Assembly (NCBI GenBank): GCA_020062805.1
Contig: JAGUVP010000143.1
Location: 1 to 6,091, forward strand
Length of the DNA stretch: 6,091 bases
Direction: 5' to 3'
Origin: Candidatus Bipolaricaulis sp.
Lineage (GTDB): Bacteria; Bipolaricaulota; Bipolaricaulia; Bipolaricaulales; Bipolaricaulaceae
Shown: in pieces, positions 1 through 5,431 of the stretch
Layout: each line of letters begins with the position of its first letter
Numbering within the stretch: the stretch's first letter is position 1
Translations under genes and position numbers: made by a program
Notes under the pieces: generated by a model
Told to the model about the DNA's origin: nothing
The model's input: the letters and a program-made list of their open reading frames with translations, nothing else
Databases searched by the model: none

Positions 1-453
1 GAGTGGGCCCTCCATTGGCTGTGGAGCCAGCCGGAGGTATCGCTCGTCTTGAGCGGGATGAGCACGCTCGACCAGGTGCGGGAGAATGTTTCCACTGCAT
101 CGACGTCCGGCCTGGAGACACTCGCTCCCGACGATCTCGCAGTGGTGGAGCAGGCTCGGGTCGCCTACCTCAAGCTGCGGCCGGTTCCGTGCACGGGGTG
201 CGGGTACTGCCTCCCGTGCCCCAACGGGGTCGCAATCCCGCAAATCCTCGAGCTTGCCAACCAGGTGGCGATGTACGCCGACGCTGCCGCGCCCCGGTTC
301 CGGTACCGAATGCTCACCGAGGCAGAGCGGGGCGATCGGTGCACCGTCTGCCGCGCGTGTGAGGAGAGATGCCCTCAGCACATCTCGGTTGCGGACTGGA
401 TCACGAAGGCCCACGCCCTTCTGATCTCGACGGACAAGCCCTGGTCAGGGTAG
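1..453 (+). CDS. Aldo/keto reductase with C-terminal [4Fe-4S] domain, 3' end only (N-terminus outside window)
   Basis: The frame is open from base 1 and ends at TAG 451-453, leaving 150 residues of a protein that begins upstream. Residues 1-30 look like the last strand and helix of an aldo/keto reductase TIM barrel (LVLSGMSTLDQVRENV), the part that in the family holds the NADP phosphate. The catalytic Asp/Tyr/Lys/His residues would lie upstream of the window. A ferredoxin-like domain follows with two cysteine sets: C64-x2-C67-x2-C70-x2-C73-P (PCTGCGYCLPCPNGV) and C114-x2-C117-x2-C120-x3-C124-P. This pairing is typical of the Fe-S aldo/keto reductases of anaerobes (COG1453-like). Internal ATGs such as the one at 58 are not the true start, because homology-like sequence continues upstream of them. 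The substrate is unknown. It is the only plus-strand gene and converges on its neighbour with a 9-bp overlap. Confidence 0.88.
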   Translation, partial: EWALHWLWSQPEVSLVLSGMSTLDQVRENVSTASTSGLETLAPDDLAVVEQARVAYLKLRPVPCTGCGYCLPCPNGVAIPQILELANQVAMYADAAAPRFRYRMLTEAERGDRCTVCRACEERCPQHISVADWITKAHALLISTDKPWSG

Positions 454-1026
454 ATCGGAAGCCAGCCCTGCTCGAGCGAGAACTCCCCGCATCGCAGGGT
501 CGGTGACGTCGTGGACCAGGCGGTACGCAGGTCGGTTGAGTTCGCGATAGCGGATAGAGTGGCCCGGCAGGTGTCCGCCAGCAAGGATCGCCTCGCTCAA
601 AGGACAGAGTTCGCCTGACGTAAATGGCATTCGTCCACTGTGAGCCAAGGCAAGAACCTCGTCCCACAACCGCCTGAGCTCCGCAAGCTCTCCCTTCTGG
701 GAAGGTTGGTCAGCCAGAAGCGGGCCGATCTCGGCCAGCGCCACCCCTGCCGCCTTGAGCGGTCGCAGGTTGAGCCGGGCGGTCGGACCGGAGGGGTGGA
801 TCCGTTCAAGGGAGACTTCGCCCGTGAGTGAGACGGGTTCTAAGCTTTCCCACTCCCGCCACAGCTCCTTCAGGAACCGCTCCCGATCTCCCAAGAGGTG
901 ATCCATCCCCATCACCCCCTGGTAGAGGAGCTTCGCCAGGTCCTCGGGGCCGAACCCGGGGTACCGCCGCAGGTGATCCTGGATCAGCCCCTCCAGACAC
1001 TGCCGCTCAGCTCCTGCGCTTGTCAC
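445..1026 (-). CDS. Conserved hypothetical protein, 193 aa, function unknown
   Basis: The start is GTG at 1026-1024 and the stop is TGA at 447-445. No named domain is recognised. The protein is soluble, with no signal peptide or membrane segment. Visible blocks are YPGFGPEDLAKLLYQ (22-36) followed by GMDHLL (40-45), then ARLNLRPLKAAG (83-94), and a C-terminal PGHSIRYRELNRPAYRLV block (154-171) with a His-Ser, Arg/Tyr and Pro-Ala-Tyr-Arg pattern. From memory, this resembles an uncharacterised family in Firmicutes and other anaerobes that shares a 'KLxYQ...GxxH' N-terminus and an 'HSxxYRxxxxPxYR' C-terminus. The polar and aromatic residues could form an active site, but none is proven. No Shine-Dalgarno sequence precedes the GTG; a TAAGAT element 7 nt upstream could give a nearly leaderless mRNA. 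The 3' end overlaps the aldo/keto reductase tail to tail. Confidence 0.75.
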   Translation of the reverse strand: MTSAGAERQCLEGLIQDHLRRYPGFGPEDLAKLLYQGVMGMDHLLGDRERFLKELWREWESLEPVSLTGEVSLERIHPSGPTARLNLRPLKAAGVALAEIGPLLADQPSQKGELAELRRLWDEVLALAHSGRMPFTSGELCPLSEAILAGGHLPGHSIRYRELNRPAYRLVHDVTDPAMRGVLARAGLASDLP

Positions 1027-1033
1027 AAATTCG

Positions 1034-1039
1034 ATCTTA
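1034..1039 (-). promoter_or_regulatory. Candidate -10 element (TAAGAT) for the hypothetical gene
   Basis: TAAGAT on the minus strand ends 7 nt before the GTG start. This is the spacing at which a TANNNT -10 produces leaderless or very short-leader transcripts. No convincing -35 is seen, and the gene lacks a ribosome-binding site, which is what prompted the call. It is only a short match, so confidence is low. Confidence 0.25.
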
Positions 1040-1124
1040 CCGCGGGGCCCGCCTTCCAGCCCACGCAGGCGCCACGAGCCCGCTCTCGCCGCACAGACAC
1101 GGAGTTCGCAGAGAGGAAGAGATC

Positions 1125-1192
1125 GTAGCGTCGGGGTTCATCCCCGACCGTCGCAGACCTGCCTGCAGCAGGCAGGCAAGCTGCGACGCTAC
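1125..1192. repeat. REP/MITE-like nested inverted repeat
   Basis: This is a 68-bp element made almost entirely of palindromes. The outer arms GTAGCGTCG (1125-1133) and CGACGCTAC (1184-1192) are exact inverted repeats. Inside, GTCGGGG (1130-1136) and CCCCGAC (1142-1148) form a 7-bp hairpin with a TTCAT loop. Next to it, CGTCGCAG (1149-1156) pairs with CTGCGACG (1181-1188), enclosing a second stem of CCTGCCTG (1158-1165) and CAGGCAGG (1169-1176). The strand can therefore fold either with the 9-bp outer stem or as a short outer stem carrying two adjacent hairpins. The density of exact dyads in intergenic DNA is typical of dispersed REP/BIME or miniature mobile elements. Only one copy is seen here, so dispersal in the genome is an inference. 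Confidence 0.65.
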
Positions 1193-1219
1193 AGAAGCTC
1201 GGGGACACGGCTTCAACTC

Positions 1220-1235
1220 GAGGGCTGGTGCCCTC
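1220..1235. other. Short perfect hairpin GAGGGC-TGGT-GCCCTC
   Basis: A 6-bp perfect stem (1220-1225 with 1230-1235) closes a 4-nt loop 27 bp after the REP-like element. Neither strand has a T-run after it. It may be part of the 3'-end structure of the por transcript, or chance in GC-rich DNA. Confidence 0.35.
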
Positions 1236-1293
1236 TGCGTCGTCTGCCGGCGATATGAAGGTACTCCCTTTTGCGACCTCAGCGTTCTTGGCT

Positions 1294-1329
1294 GTGAGCT
1301 GAAGGACCCTCTTGTCTTCTGCAGCTCAC
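1294..1329 (-). other. Stem-loop overlapping the stop codon of the small membrane-protein gene
   Basis: GTGAGCTG and CAGCTCAC (1294-1301 with 1322-1329) form a perfect 8-bp stem. The 20-nt interior can extend it with GAAGAC pairing to GTC(C)TTC around a single bulge. The TGA stop of the small gene (1328-1326) lies inside the stem. No T-tract follows on the minus strand, so this is not a canonical intrinsic terminator. It could block 3' exonucleases or act with a factor at the end of the por mRNA. Confidence 0.4.
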
Positions 1330-1532
1330 TGCCGAAGCCGGAAGTAGAGGTGCATGAGGAGACCCACGATTGCCCCGCAGCCCGCGCCGAACAGAGCGTC
1401 GTGGAAAAAGGCCCCGGCCGCTGCCCCCACCCCAGCCCCGATGAAGAGGTCCCGGCCCAAGCCCACCCACCACGGCTTGGGCCGGCCCCTTCGCTCGGCT
1501 AACCCTGCCCGGCCTCTCCGCCGGACAGGCAC
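1326..1532 (-). CDS. Small glycine-zipper membrane protein, 68 aa, downstream of porB
   Basis: The chosen start is GTG 1532-1530, preceded by GAGGAAA at a spacing of about 8 nt, giving 68 residues to TGA 1328-1326. The N-terminus is strongly basic (VPVRRRGRAGLAERRGRPKP). It is followed by WWVGLGRDLF, a Gly/Ala-rich helix (IGAGVGAAAGAFF, residues 31-43) and a second hydrophobic helix (FGAGCGAIVGLLMHLYF, 48-64). This suggests two short membrane segments with glycine-zipper spacing and a positive-inside tail. It overlaps the end of porB by 34 bp in another frame, implying coupled translation. A later GTG at codon 23 (VGLG) is possible but has no good ribosome site. No family can be assigned; a role beside POR is only suggested by position. 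Length and composition argue for a real gene, but proof is modest. Confidence 0.5.
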   Translation of the reverse strand: MPVRRRGRAGLAERRGRPKPWWVGLGRDLFIGAGVGAAAGAFFHDALFGAGCGAIVGLLMHLYFRLRQ

Positions 1533-2458
1533 TGTTCTTTCCTCAGGAGATCGTTCCAATGGCGATCCACCGCCGCCTGGAATTCGGCGATCCGCTCCTT
1601 GCCCTGCGGATCGCGGAACAGGTGACGGAACCGGCCCTGCGTCTTCAGCCACTCCTCCACCGGCACATGCGCCTTCGGCTTGTAGTTGATCTTGTACTTC
1701 TCTTCGATGACCTCGTACAGCGGCCAGTACCGCGTCTCGACGGCGAGCTTCGCCTGAACGATCGCGCTGTCGCGCGGGGTGCGCCACCCCAACGGACACG
1801 TGGTCAGGACGTTGAGGAACTTCGGACCGTCGTACTTCATCGCCCGCTCAACCTTGTTCGCGAGGTCGATCAGGTTCGACACAGCAGCCTGGCCCACGTA
1901 CGGGACGTGGTGGCCGACCACGATCTGGGTGAGGTCCTTCCGATCCTGGGGCTTCCCGGGGATCTCGTCGCCCACCGGCGACGTTGTCGCCGACGCGCAG
2001 CGTGGGGTGGCGCTGGAACGCTGGACCCCGGTGTTCATGTACGCCTCGTTGTTCACGCACACGTAGAGGAAGTCGTGCCCGCGCTCCAAGGCCCCGGACA
2101 GGGCTTGGAGGCCGATGTCGTAGGTCCCGCCGTCCCCGCCGAACACCACGAACCGAATCCGCTTCTTGACAGCACCGGTCTTCGTGAGGGCCTTGTACGC
2201 CGCCTCGACGCCGGAGATCACCGCCCCCGCGTTCTCGAACGCCACATGGATCCACGGCACGTTCCACGCTGTACCCGGAAAGCGGCTCGTCGCCACCTCG
2301 AGGCACCCCGTGGGGCTCGCCACGACCACCGGCTCCTCGATCGCGTTGAGCACCGTGCGGACGACCATCGGCTCCGCGCACCCCGCGCACAGGGTGTGCC
2401 CCGGCGTGAACCGGACCTCCTTCTCCTCTCGTTGGGCCAGTGTCTTGATGTTGGGCAT
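1499..2458 (-). CDS. porB: Pyruvate:ferredoxin oxidoreductase, beta subunit (TPP-binding)
   Basis: This is the catalytic subunit holding thiamine pyrophosphate and one [4Fe-4S] cluster. Counting from the upstream GTG (2464) as residue 1, the cluster cysteines seen are C26 and C29 (LCAGC), C54 (TGCLE) and C223 (TTCPLGW), the four-ligand pattern of this subunit. The TPP/Mg site is GGDGGTYDIG (109-118) running to NNEAYMNTG (138-146). Conserved TTSPVG, GKPQ and VPYVGQA follow. I chose ATG 2458 because AGGGAG (2469-2464) lies 5 nt before it. The alternative GTG at 2464 adds two residues and overlaps porA's TGA as GTGA, but leaves the Shine-Dalgarno touching the start. The full length of about 320 aa is normal. 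Pyruvate is the likeliest substrate; other 2-oxoacids (VOR-type) cannot be fully excluded. Confidence 0.93.
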   Translation of the reverse strand: MPNIKTLAQREEKEVRFTPGHTLCAGCAEPMVVRTVLNAIEEPVVVASPTGCLEVATSRFPGTAWNVPWIHVAFENAGAVISGVEAAYKALTKTGAVKKRIRFVVFGGDGGTYDIGLQALSGALERGHDFLYVCVNNEAYMNTGVQRSSATPRCASATTSPVGDEIPGKPQDRKDLTQIVVGHHVPYVGQAAVSNLIDLANKVERAMKYDGPKFLNVLTTCPLGWRTPRDSAIVQAKLAVETRYWPLYEVIEEKYKINYKPKAHVPVEEWLKTQGRFRHLFRDPQGKERIAEFQAAVDRHWNDLLRKEQCLSGGEAGQG

Positions 2459-2460
2459 CG

Positions 2461-3624
2461 TCACTCCCTGAGGCCGATGTACCGGAGGACCTCATCCGGA
2501 TGGACCTTCTCCAGACCCACGAGCACCTCTGCGAGCTGCTCGACCGTGATGTCGCGGCCGCCAAGGCCGTAGATGTAGTTGTGGAGCGCCGGGCGGACCT
2601 GCGAACGCACGAGGGATGTCGCTACGTCGCTGTACAGGGCCCCCATCGCTCCGAACGAGATCGCCCGGTCGAGGACCGCCACGTGCTTCACGCGCTCGAG
2701 AGCCGACGCCACAGCCTGGTACGGGAACGGTCGGTACAGCCACACCTTGAGCAGCCCGACCTTCTCTCCCTCCGACCGCAGCGCGTCCACCGCGATCTTG
2801 GCCGTGCCCGCGGTCGAGCCGAGCACTACCAGCGCCCGGTCCGCGTCGTCGAGTCGGTACTTCTCCACAAAACCGGCGTACGCTCGGCCGGACGTCTTGA
2901 CGAACGCCTTCTGGACGTCCAGGAACACCGTTGGCACTTCCTCGATCGCCGCCTGCTGGGCCCGCTTCAGCTCGAAGTAGTAGTCGGGCATCGCGAACGG
3001 CCCCCACGTCACCGGTTTGTCCACATCGAGAAGCGGGTGCACGGGTTTGAAGACGCCCACGAACTTCTTCGCCACCGCGTCCTCGAGTGGCTCTACAACC
3101 TGCGAGGTGTGGGTGAGGGAGAACCCATCCAGGTTCACGATCCCGGGAAGCCTGATCTTGTCGTGCTCCGCGATCCGCTGGGCGATGAGCATGTAGTCGT
3201 ACACCTCTTGGGCCGATTCGCAGAACACCTGGAATGCGCCGGCGTCGCGGGCCAGGTAGGCATCCGAGTGGTCGCAGTGGATGTTGATCGGTGCCGACAG
3301 AGACCGGTTGGCGAGCGCCATCACGATCGGAAGCCGCATCCCCGCGGCGATGTACAGCACCTCCACGAGCAGGGCCAGCCCCTGAGAAGATGTGGCCGTC
3401 ATCACCCGCGCTCCGGCCGCCGCCGCGCCGACGCACGCCGACATCGCGGAGTGCTCGCTCTCCACGGGGACGAGCTCAGTGTGGACGATTCCATCGTGGA
3501 CGTAGTCCGCGTAGTACTCGGCGATCTCCGACTGAGGGGTGATGGGGTACACCGCCACCACGTCCGGTTCGATCTGGCGCATCGCCTCAGCGACCGCCTT
3601 ATGGCCGGTCATCACTTTGCGCAT
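2461..3624 (-). CDS. porA: Pyruvate:ferredoxin oxidoreductase, alpha subunit
   Basis: This 387-aa subunit forms the active site together with PorB. Visible motifs, in order, are YPITPQSEIAE (26-36), whose Thr corresponds to the pyruvate-carboxylate Thr of Desulfovibrio PFOR; ESEHSA (55-60) with the Glu that contacts the TPP aminopyrimidine; ATSSQGLALL (77-86); LPIVMALANR (98-107), whose Arg is the substrate-side Arg; and DHSDAYLARDAGAFQ (118-132). The C-terminal domain runs from about 263 (RALVVLGSTAGTAK) to GLGGRD (353-358). The length is typical of separate alpha subunits. ATG 3624 is preceded by GGGAGGG a few bases upstream. It overlaps the end of porD by 13 bp, and its TGA abuts or overlaps the porB start, so the genes are tightly coupled. 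Confidence 0.95.
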   Translation of the reverse strand: MRKVMTGHKAVAEAMRQIEPDVVAVYPITPQSEIAEYYADYVHDGIVHTELVPVESEHSAMSACVGAAAAGARVMTATSSQGLALLVEVLYIAAGMRLPIVMALANRSLSAPINIHCDHSDAYLARDAGAFQVFCESAQEVYDYMLIAQRIAEHDKIRLPGIVNLDGFSLTHTSQVVEPLEDAVAKKFVGVFKPVHPLLDVDKPVTWGPFAMPDYYFELKRAQQAAIEEVPTVFLDVQKAFVKTSGRAYAGFVEKYRLDDADRALVVLGSTAGTAKIAVDALRSEGEKVGLLKVWLYRPFPYQAVASALERVKHVAVLDRAISFGAMGALYSDVATSLVRSQVRPALHNYIYGLGGRDITVEQLAEVLVGLEKVHPDEVLRYIGLRE

Positions 3625-3911
3625 GTTCCCTCCCGTTCCGGCACCATGTCAATCGCGTCCTTGGGGCAGATCGCCGCACACACGCCGCACCCCTTGCAGT
3701 GGTCGTAGTCCACCCCGGTCACCTTCTGGTCGCGAATGACGATCGAGGTGTCCGGGCAGTGGAACCAACACTGGAGGCACTGGATGCACTTCTCCTCGTT
3801 CCACACCGGCCGCTCAGCCCGCCAACTCCCGGTCTTGTTCAAGGCAGCAGCAACGCCACCCGGCACCACCCCGCCGATCGGTAGATCCTTCCAGCCCTTG
3901 AGCTCAGCCAC
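3612..3911 (-). CDS. porD: Pyruvate:ferredoxin oxidoreductase, delta subunit (2x[4Fe-4S] ferredoxin)
   Basis: This is a 99-aa ferredoxin-like electron-transfer subunit that carries electrons from the PorB cluster to external ferredoxin. It has two classic clusters, C42-x2-C45-x2-C48-x3-C52-P and C72-x2-C75-x2-C78-x3-C82-P, separated by a segment with VTGVDYDHCKGC. The N-terminal extension (KGWKDLPIGGVVPGG, residues 5-19) is the usual PorD leader that packs on the complex. The start is GTG 3911-3909, overlapping porG by 8 bp, with a GGGGG ribosome site about 6 nt upstream. The open frame continues further upstream inside porG, but that Arg/Ser-rich sequence is a shadow of porG and should not be annotated as protein. 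A long-start prediction here would be wrong. Confidence 0.93.
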   Translation of the reverse strand: MAELKGWKDLPIGGVVPGGVAAALNKTGSWRAERPVWNEEKCIQCLQCWFHCPDTSIVIRDQKVTGVDYDHCKGCGVCAAICPKDAIDMVPEREGTCAK

Positions 3912-4470
3912 CGGCAACCCCCTTCTTCGCCGCGTCGTACGCCGCGCGGAGGGCGGTGATGTTCTTGTCGAGCATCTCCTTGGAGATCCGCTCGCCCATC
4001 GTGCGACGGACCTCCTCCTCCACGATGCTCCACGCCGTGCCGAGCACCGCGGCAACGGCCCCGAGCATCGGGATGTTGGCGAACCCGGTTCCCGCCTCGC
4101 GGCCGATCCGGTCCGCATCAAGGACGACGATCTTCCCCTTGAAACCCGTGCGTGTGCGGATCTCCTCCGTCGAGCACGACGTGTTGACGACCAGCGTGCC
4201 ATCGGGATGGAGCCCGTCGGTGGGCTTCTCCGACGTAAGAAGCGATTCGTCCACGATCACCGCGAGGTCCGGTGAGTACACCGCGGAGTGGACGAGGATC
4301 TCCTCGTCCGAGATGCGGTTGTAGGCCCGGATCGGGGCTCCCGATCGCTCGGGGCCAAACTCGGGGAACGCCTGCACGTACTTGCCTTCGCGCAGGTTGA
4401 TCTGGGCAAGGACTTGGGACACGGTCTTCGCGCCCTGTCCGCCTCGCCCGTGCCAGCGGATTTCCTTCAT
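3904..4470 (-). CDS. porG: Pyruvate:ferredoxin oxidoreductase, gamma subunit
   Basis: First gene of the operon, 188 aa. Family signatures are WHGRGGQGAKT (6-16), the Gly-rich loop near the N-terminus; FPEFGPERSGAP (35-46); and ANIPMLGA (131-138). The length matches stand-alone gamma subunits, which correspond to one domain of the fused PFOR of other bacteria. ATG 4470 has a strong ribosome site AAAGGAGGG (4484-4476) at a 5-nt spacing and a TATAAT -10 about 27 nt upstream, giving a very short leader. The gamma-delta-alpha-beta order is that of archaea, Thermotogales and some other anaerobes. Confidence 0.94.
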   Translation of the reverse strand: MKEIRWHGRGGQGAKTVSQVLAQINLREGKYVQAFPEFGPERSGAPIRAYNRISDEEILVHSAVYSPDLAVIVDESLLTSEKPTDGLHPDGTLVVNTSCSTEEIRTRTGFKGKIVVLDADRIGREAGTGFANIPMLGAVAAVLGTAWSIVEEEVRRTMGERISKEMLDKNITALRAAYDAAKKGVAGG

Positions 4471-4496
4471 CGAGACCCTCCTTTGCAGGATGGGTC

Positions 4497-4502
4497 ATTA
4501 TA
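4497..4502 (-). promoter_or_regulatory. por operon promoter: perfect TATAAT -10, no clear -35
   Basis: TATAAT occurs on the minus strand at 4502-4497, which would place transcription start near 4490 and a leader of about 20 nt that contains the porG ribosome site. At 16-18 bp spacing the -35 position reads G-rich sequence (TGGGGG or a neighbour), unlike TTGACA. A good -10 with a poor -35 is the layout expected of an activator-dependent promoter. The adjacent Crp/Fnr protein would be the obvious activator, but no clear symmetric operator was found between 4503 and 4545. Confidence 0.6.
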
Positions 4503-4536
4503 GCCGACGCTCAGTCCCTCCCCCACGGCCAATGCC

Positions 4537-4564
4537 AAAGAGAAAGGCGGCCGCAGCGGCCGCC
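4537..4564 (-). terminator. Intrinsic terminator of the Crp/Fnr regulator gene
   Basis: A perfect 9-base inverted repeat GGCGGCCGC / GCGGCCGCC around one central base (4546-4554, 4556-4564) folds as a 7-bp GC stem with a 5-nt loop. On the minus strand it is followed by TTTCTCTTT. It lies 25 nt after the regulator's TAG and just upstream of the por promoter, so it insulates por from the regulator's transcript. Confidence 0.8.
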
Positions 4565-4589
4565 CAACCAGGTGCCCCCCCTTCCCGCC

Positions 4590-5249
4590 CTAGGACTGGC
4601 ACTTCTCCTTCAAACCCTCCACGTCCTTGATCACGATCTGGTAGCGCCGCTTGTCGAGAATCCCCTCGCGCTCGAAGCGGTTGAGGACCACGGTCGTGTT
4701 CTCCCGTGCCGACCCGATCATCTCCGCGAGATCGCGGTGGGTGAGGCGGAACCCGATCATGATCCCGCTCTTCGTCTTCACCCCGTACTCGTTGGAGAGT
4801 CGCAACAGCTGCCGCGATAGCCGCGTCTGGATGTCGCGAAACGCGAGGTCTTCCACGATCTCCTCGATCTCCTGCACCCACAACCCAAACACCCCCAGGA
4901 GGTCGGAGAAGACTTCAGGGCGGCGACGCGCCGCGAACAGGAAGGCATCGCGTTCGACTCTGATCAGCTCTGTATCCTCAACCGCCTCGGCGTGATGCCG
5001 GCGGCGCTTCTCGCCCACCAGGGCCATCTGGCCGAACACCTCGCCCGGACCCCTCAACGCGAGCGTGATCCGCTTTCCCGACGGATGGAGATAGGAGAGC
5101 TTCACCCGCCCCTCCTCGACGAGGTACATCGCGGTGCTGGGAGAGCCGGGATGATACACGGTCTCGCGGTCCAAAACTCGAATCCGGTCTCCTGTGGCCC
5201 AGATCGGGTCGTCTCGTGTCAGAGGGCTTCTCGTTTGGGTGGTTTCCAT
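4590..5249 (-). CDS. Crp/Fnr-family transcriptional regulator
   Basis: The protein has 219 aa with the Crp layout: a cyclic-nucleotide-binding-like beta-barrel (about 20-105; EEGRVKLSY, GPGEVFGQMALVGE), a long dimer helix (about 112-138), and a winged HTH (RLTHRDLAEMIGSARENTT at 168-186, then FEREGIL). The HTH keeps the Arg-Glu pair (R182, E183) that contacts the first operator bases in Crp, but the later Crp Arg185 position is Val187. In the phosphate-binding cassette the Crp residues Glu72, Arg82 and Ser83 align with Gln74, His85 and His86. cAMP binding is therefore unlikely. The single cysteine (C217) rules out an Fnr-type Fe-S sensor. ATG 5249 has no good ribosome site. Its place directly before porGDAB suggests it controls pyruvate metabolism (inference). 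Confidence 0.9.
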   Translation of the reverse strand: METTQTRSPLTRDDPIWATGDRIRVLDRETVYHPGSPSTAMYLVEEGRVKLSYLHPSGKRITLALRGPGEVFGQMALVGEKRRRHHAEAVEDTELIRVERDAFLFAARRRPEVFSDLLGVFGLWVQEIEEIVEDLAFRDIQTRLSRQLLRLSNEYGVKTKSGIMIGFRLTHRDLAEMIGSARENTTVVLNRFEREGILDKRRYQIVIKDVEGLKEKCQS

Positions 5250-5266
5250 AGTGATTGCAGCCTACT

Positions 5267-5283
5267 GCCGGGGCGAGCCCGGC
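5267..5283 (-). other. GC hairpin in the leader of the Crp/Fnr gene
   Basis: GCCGGG / CCCGGC with a 5-nt loop (5267-5272, 5278-5283) ends 17 nt before the regulator's ATG, in a leader that has no clear Shine-Dalgarno or promoter. No T-tract follows. It could influence translation or be an operator-like dyad. The region 5284-5323, between it and the 16S terminator, shows only a TGGACA that resembles a -35, without a matching -10. Confidence 0.35.
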
Positions 5284-5323
5284 CGAAGGAAAGGCGGAGT
5301 GTCCACGATGGCTTCTCGGGCCC

Positions 5324-5357
5324 AAGAAAAAAGAAGCGCGTCCATAGTGCGACGCGC
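5324..5357 (-). terminator. Intrinsic terminator after the 16S rRNA gene
   Basis: On the minus strand, GCGCGTC (5357-5351) and GACGCGC (5342-5336) form a perfect 7-bp stem with an 8-nt loop, directly followed by TTCTTTTTTCTT. This is a strong Rho-independent terminator about 75 nt beyond the 16S 3' end. It shows that the rRNA transcript ends here rather than continuing into tRNA or 23S genes. Confidence 0.85.
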
Positions 5358-5431
5358 GGAGGTGCTGTGAACAGGGGGACGACGGGCCCTACCGGGCGGG
5401 AAGACTGGGTGTGACAAAGGCTACTCCCTAG
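5358..5431 (-). other. 16S 3' trailer without tRNA or 23S genes
   Basis: The sequence between the mature 16S end and the terminator contains no tRNA T-arm or CCA-like end and no 23S start. It can form a small GCCC-TACC-GGGC hairpin (5386-5397). The rest probably pairs with the 16S 5' flank as an RNase III processing stem, but that flank is outside the window. Confidence 0.6.

Larger units (their letters stand above)
1040..1293. other. Gene-free stretch between the small membrane protein and the hypothetical gene
   Basis: About 300 bp between the stop at 1326 and the GTG at 1026 contain no convincing gene. The stretch holds a nested-palindrome REP-like element (1125-1192), a GAGGGC-TGGT-GCCCTC hairpin (1220-1235) and the start of a longer stem-loop (1294-1329). 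No T-rich tail follows any of these on either strand, so no classical intrinsic terminator is seen after the por cluster. The structures could protect or end the por mRNA in another way. Confidence 0.6.

Noticed and set aside
1130..1148. tRNA T-arm resemblance (GGGGTTCATCCCC)
   Set aside because: The loop is five bases instead of seven, and no acceptor, D or anticodon arms surround it. It is better explained as part of the palindromic repeat.
2461..2464. GTG at 2464 as the porB start, giving a 4-bp GTGA overlap with porA
   Set aside because: The AGGGAG ribosome site overlaps this GTG but lies at a proper 5-nt spacing from ATG 2458. The GTG remains possible but is less likely.
1559..3708. Long open frames on the plus strand opposite porB and porA, up to about 400 codons
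   Set aside because: They are Arg/His/Val-rich mirror translations typical of GC-rich genes read backwards. The minus-strand frames contain all the conserved POR motifs.
3912..4202. Upstream extension of the porD frame giving a 196-aa protein
   Set aside because: The added residues are Arg/Ser-rich and lie fully inside porG. A GTG with a ribosome site at 3911 and the normal PorD length support the short form.
4547..4563. Two NotI-like GCGGCCGC sites, which might suggest vector or linker sequence
   Set aside because: They are the two arms of a perfect terminator hairpin with a T-rich tail placed correctly after the regulator gene.
5250..5431. tRNA or small RNA gene between 16S and the regulator
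   Set aside because: No cloverleaf or T-arm consensus was found on either strand. The only clear structures are the terminator and short hairpins.
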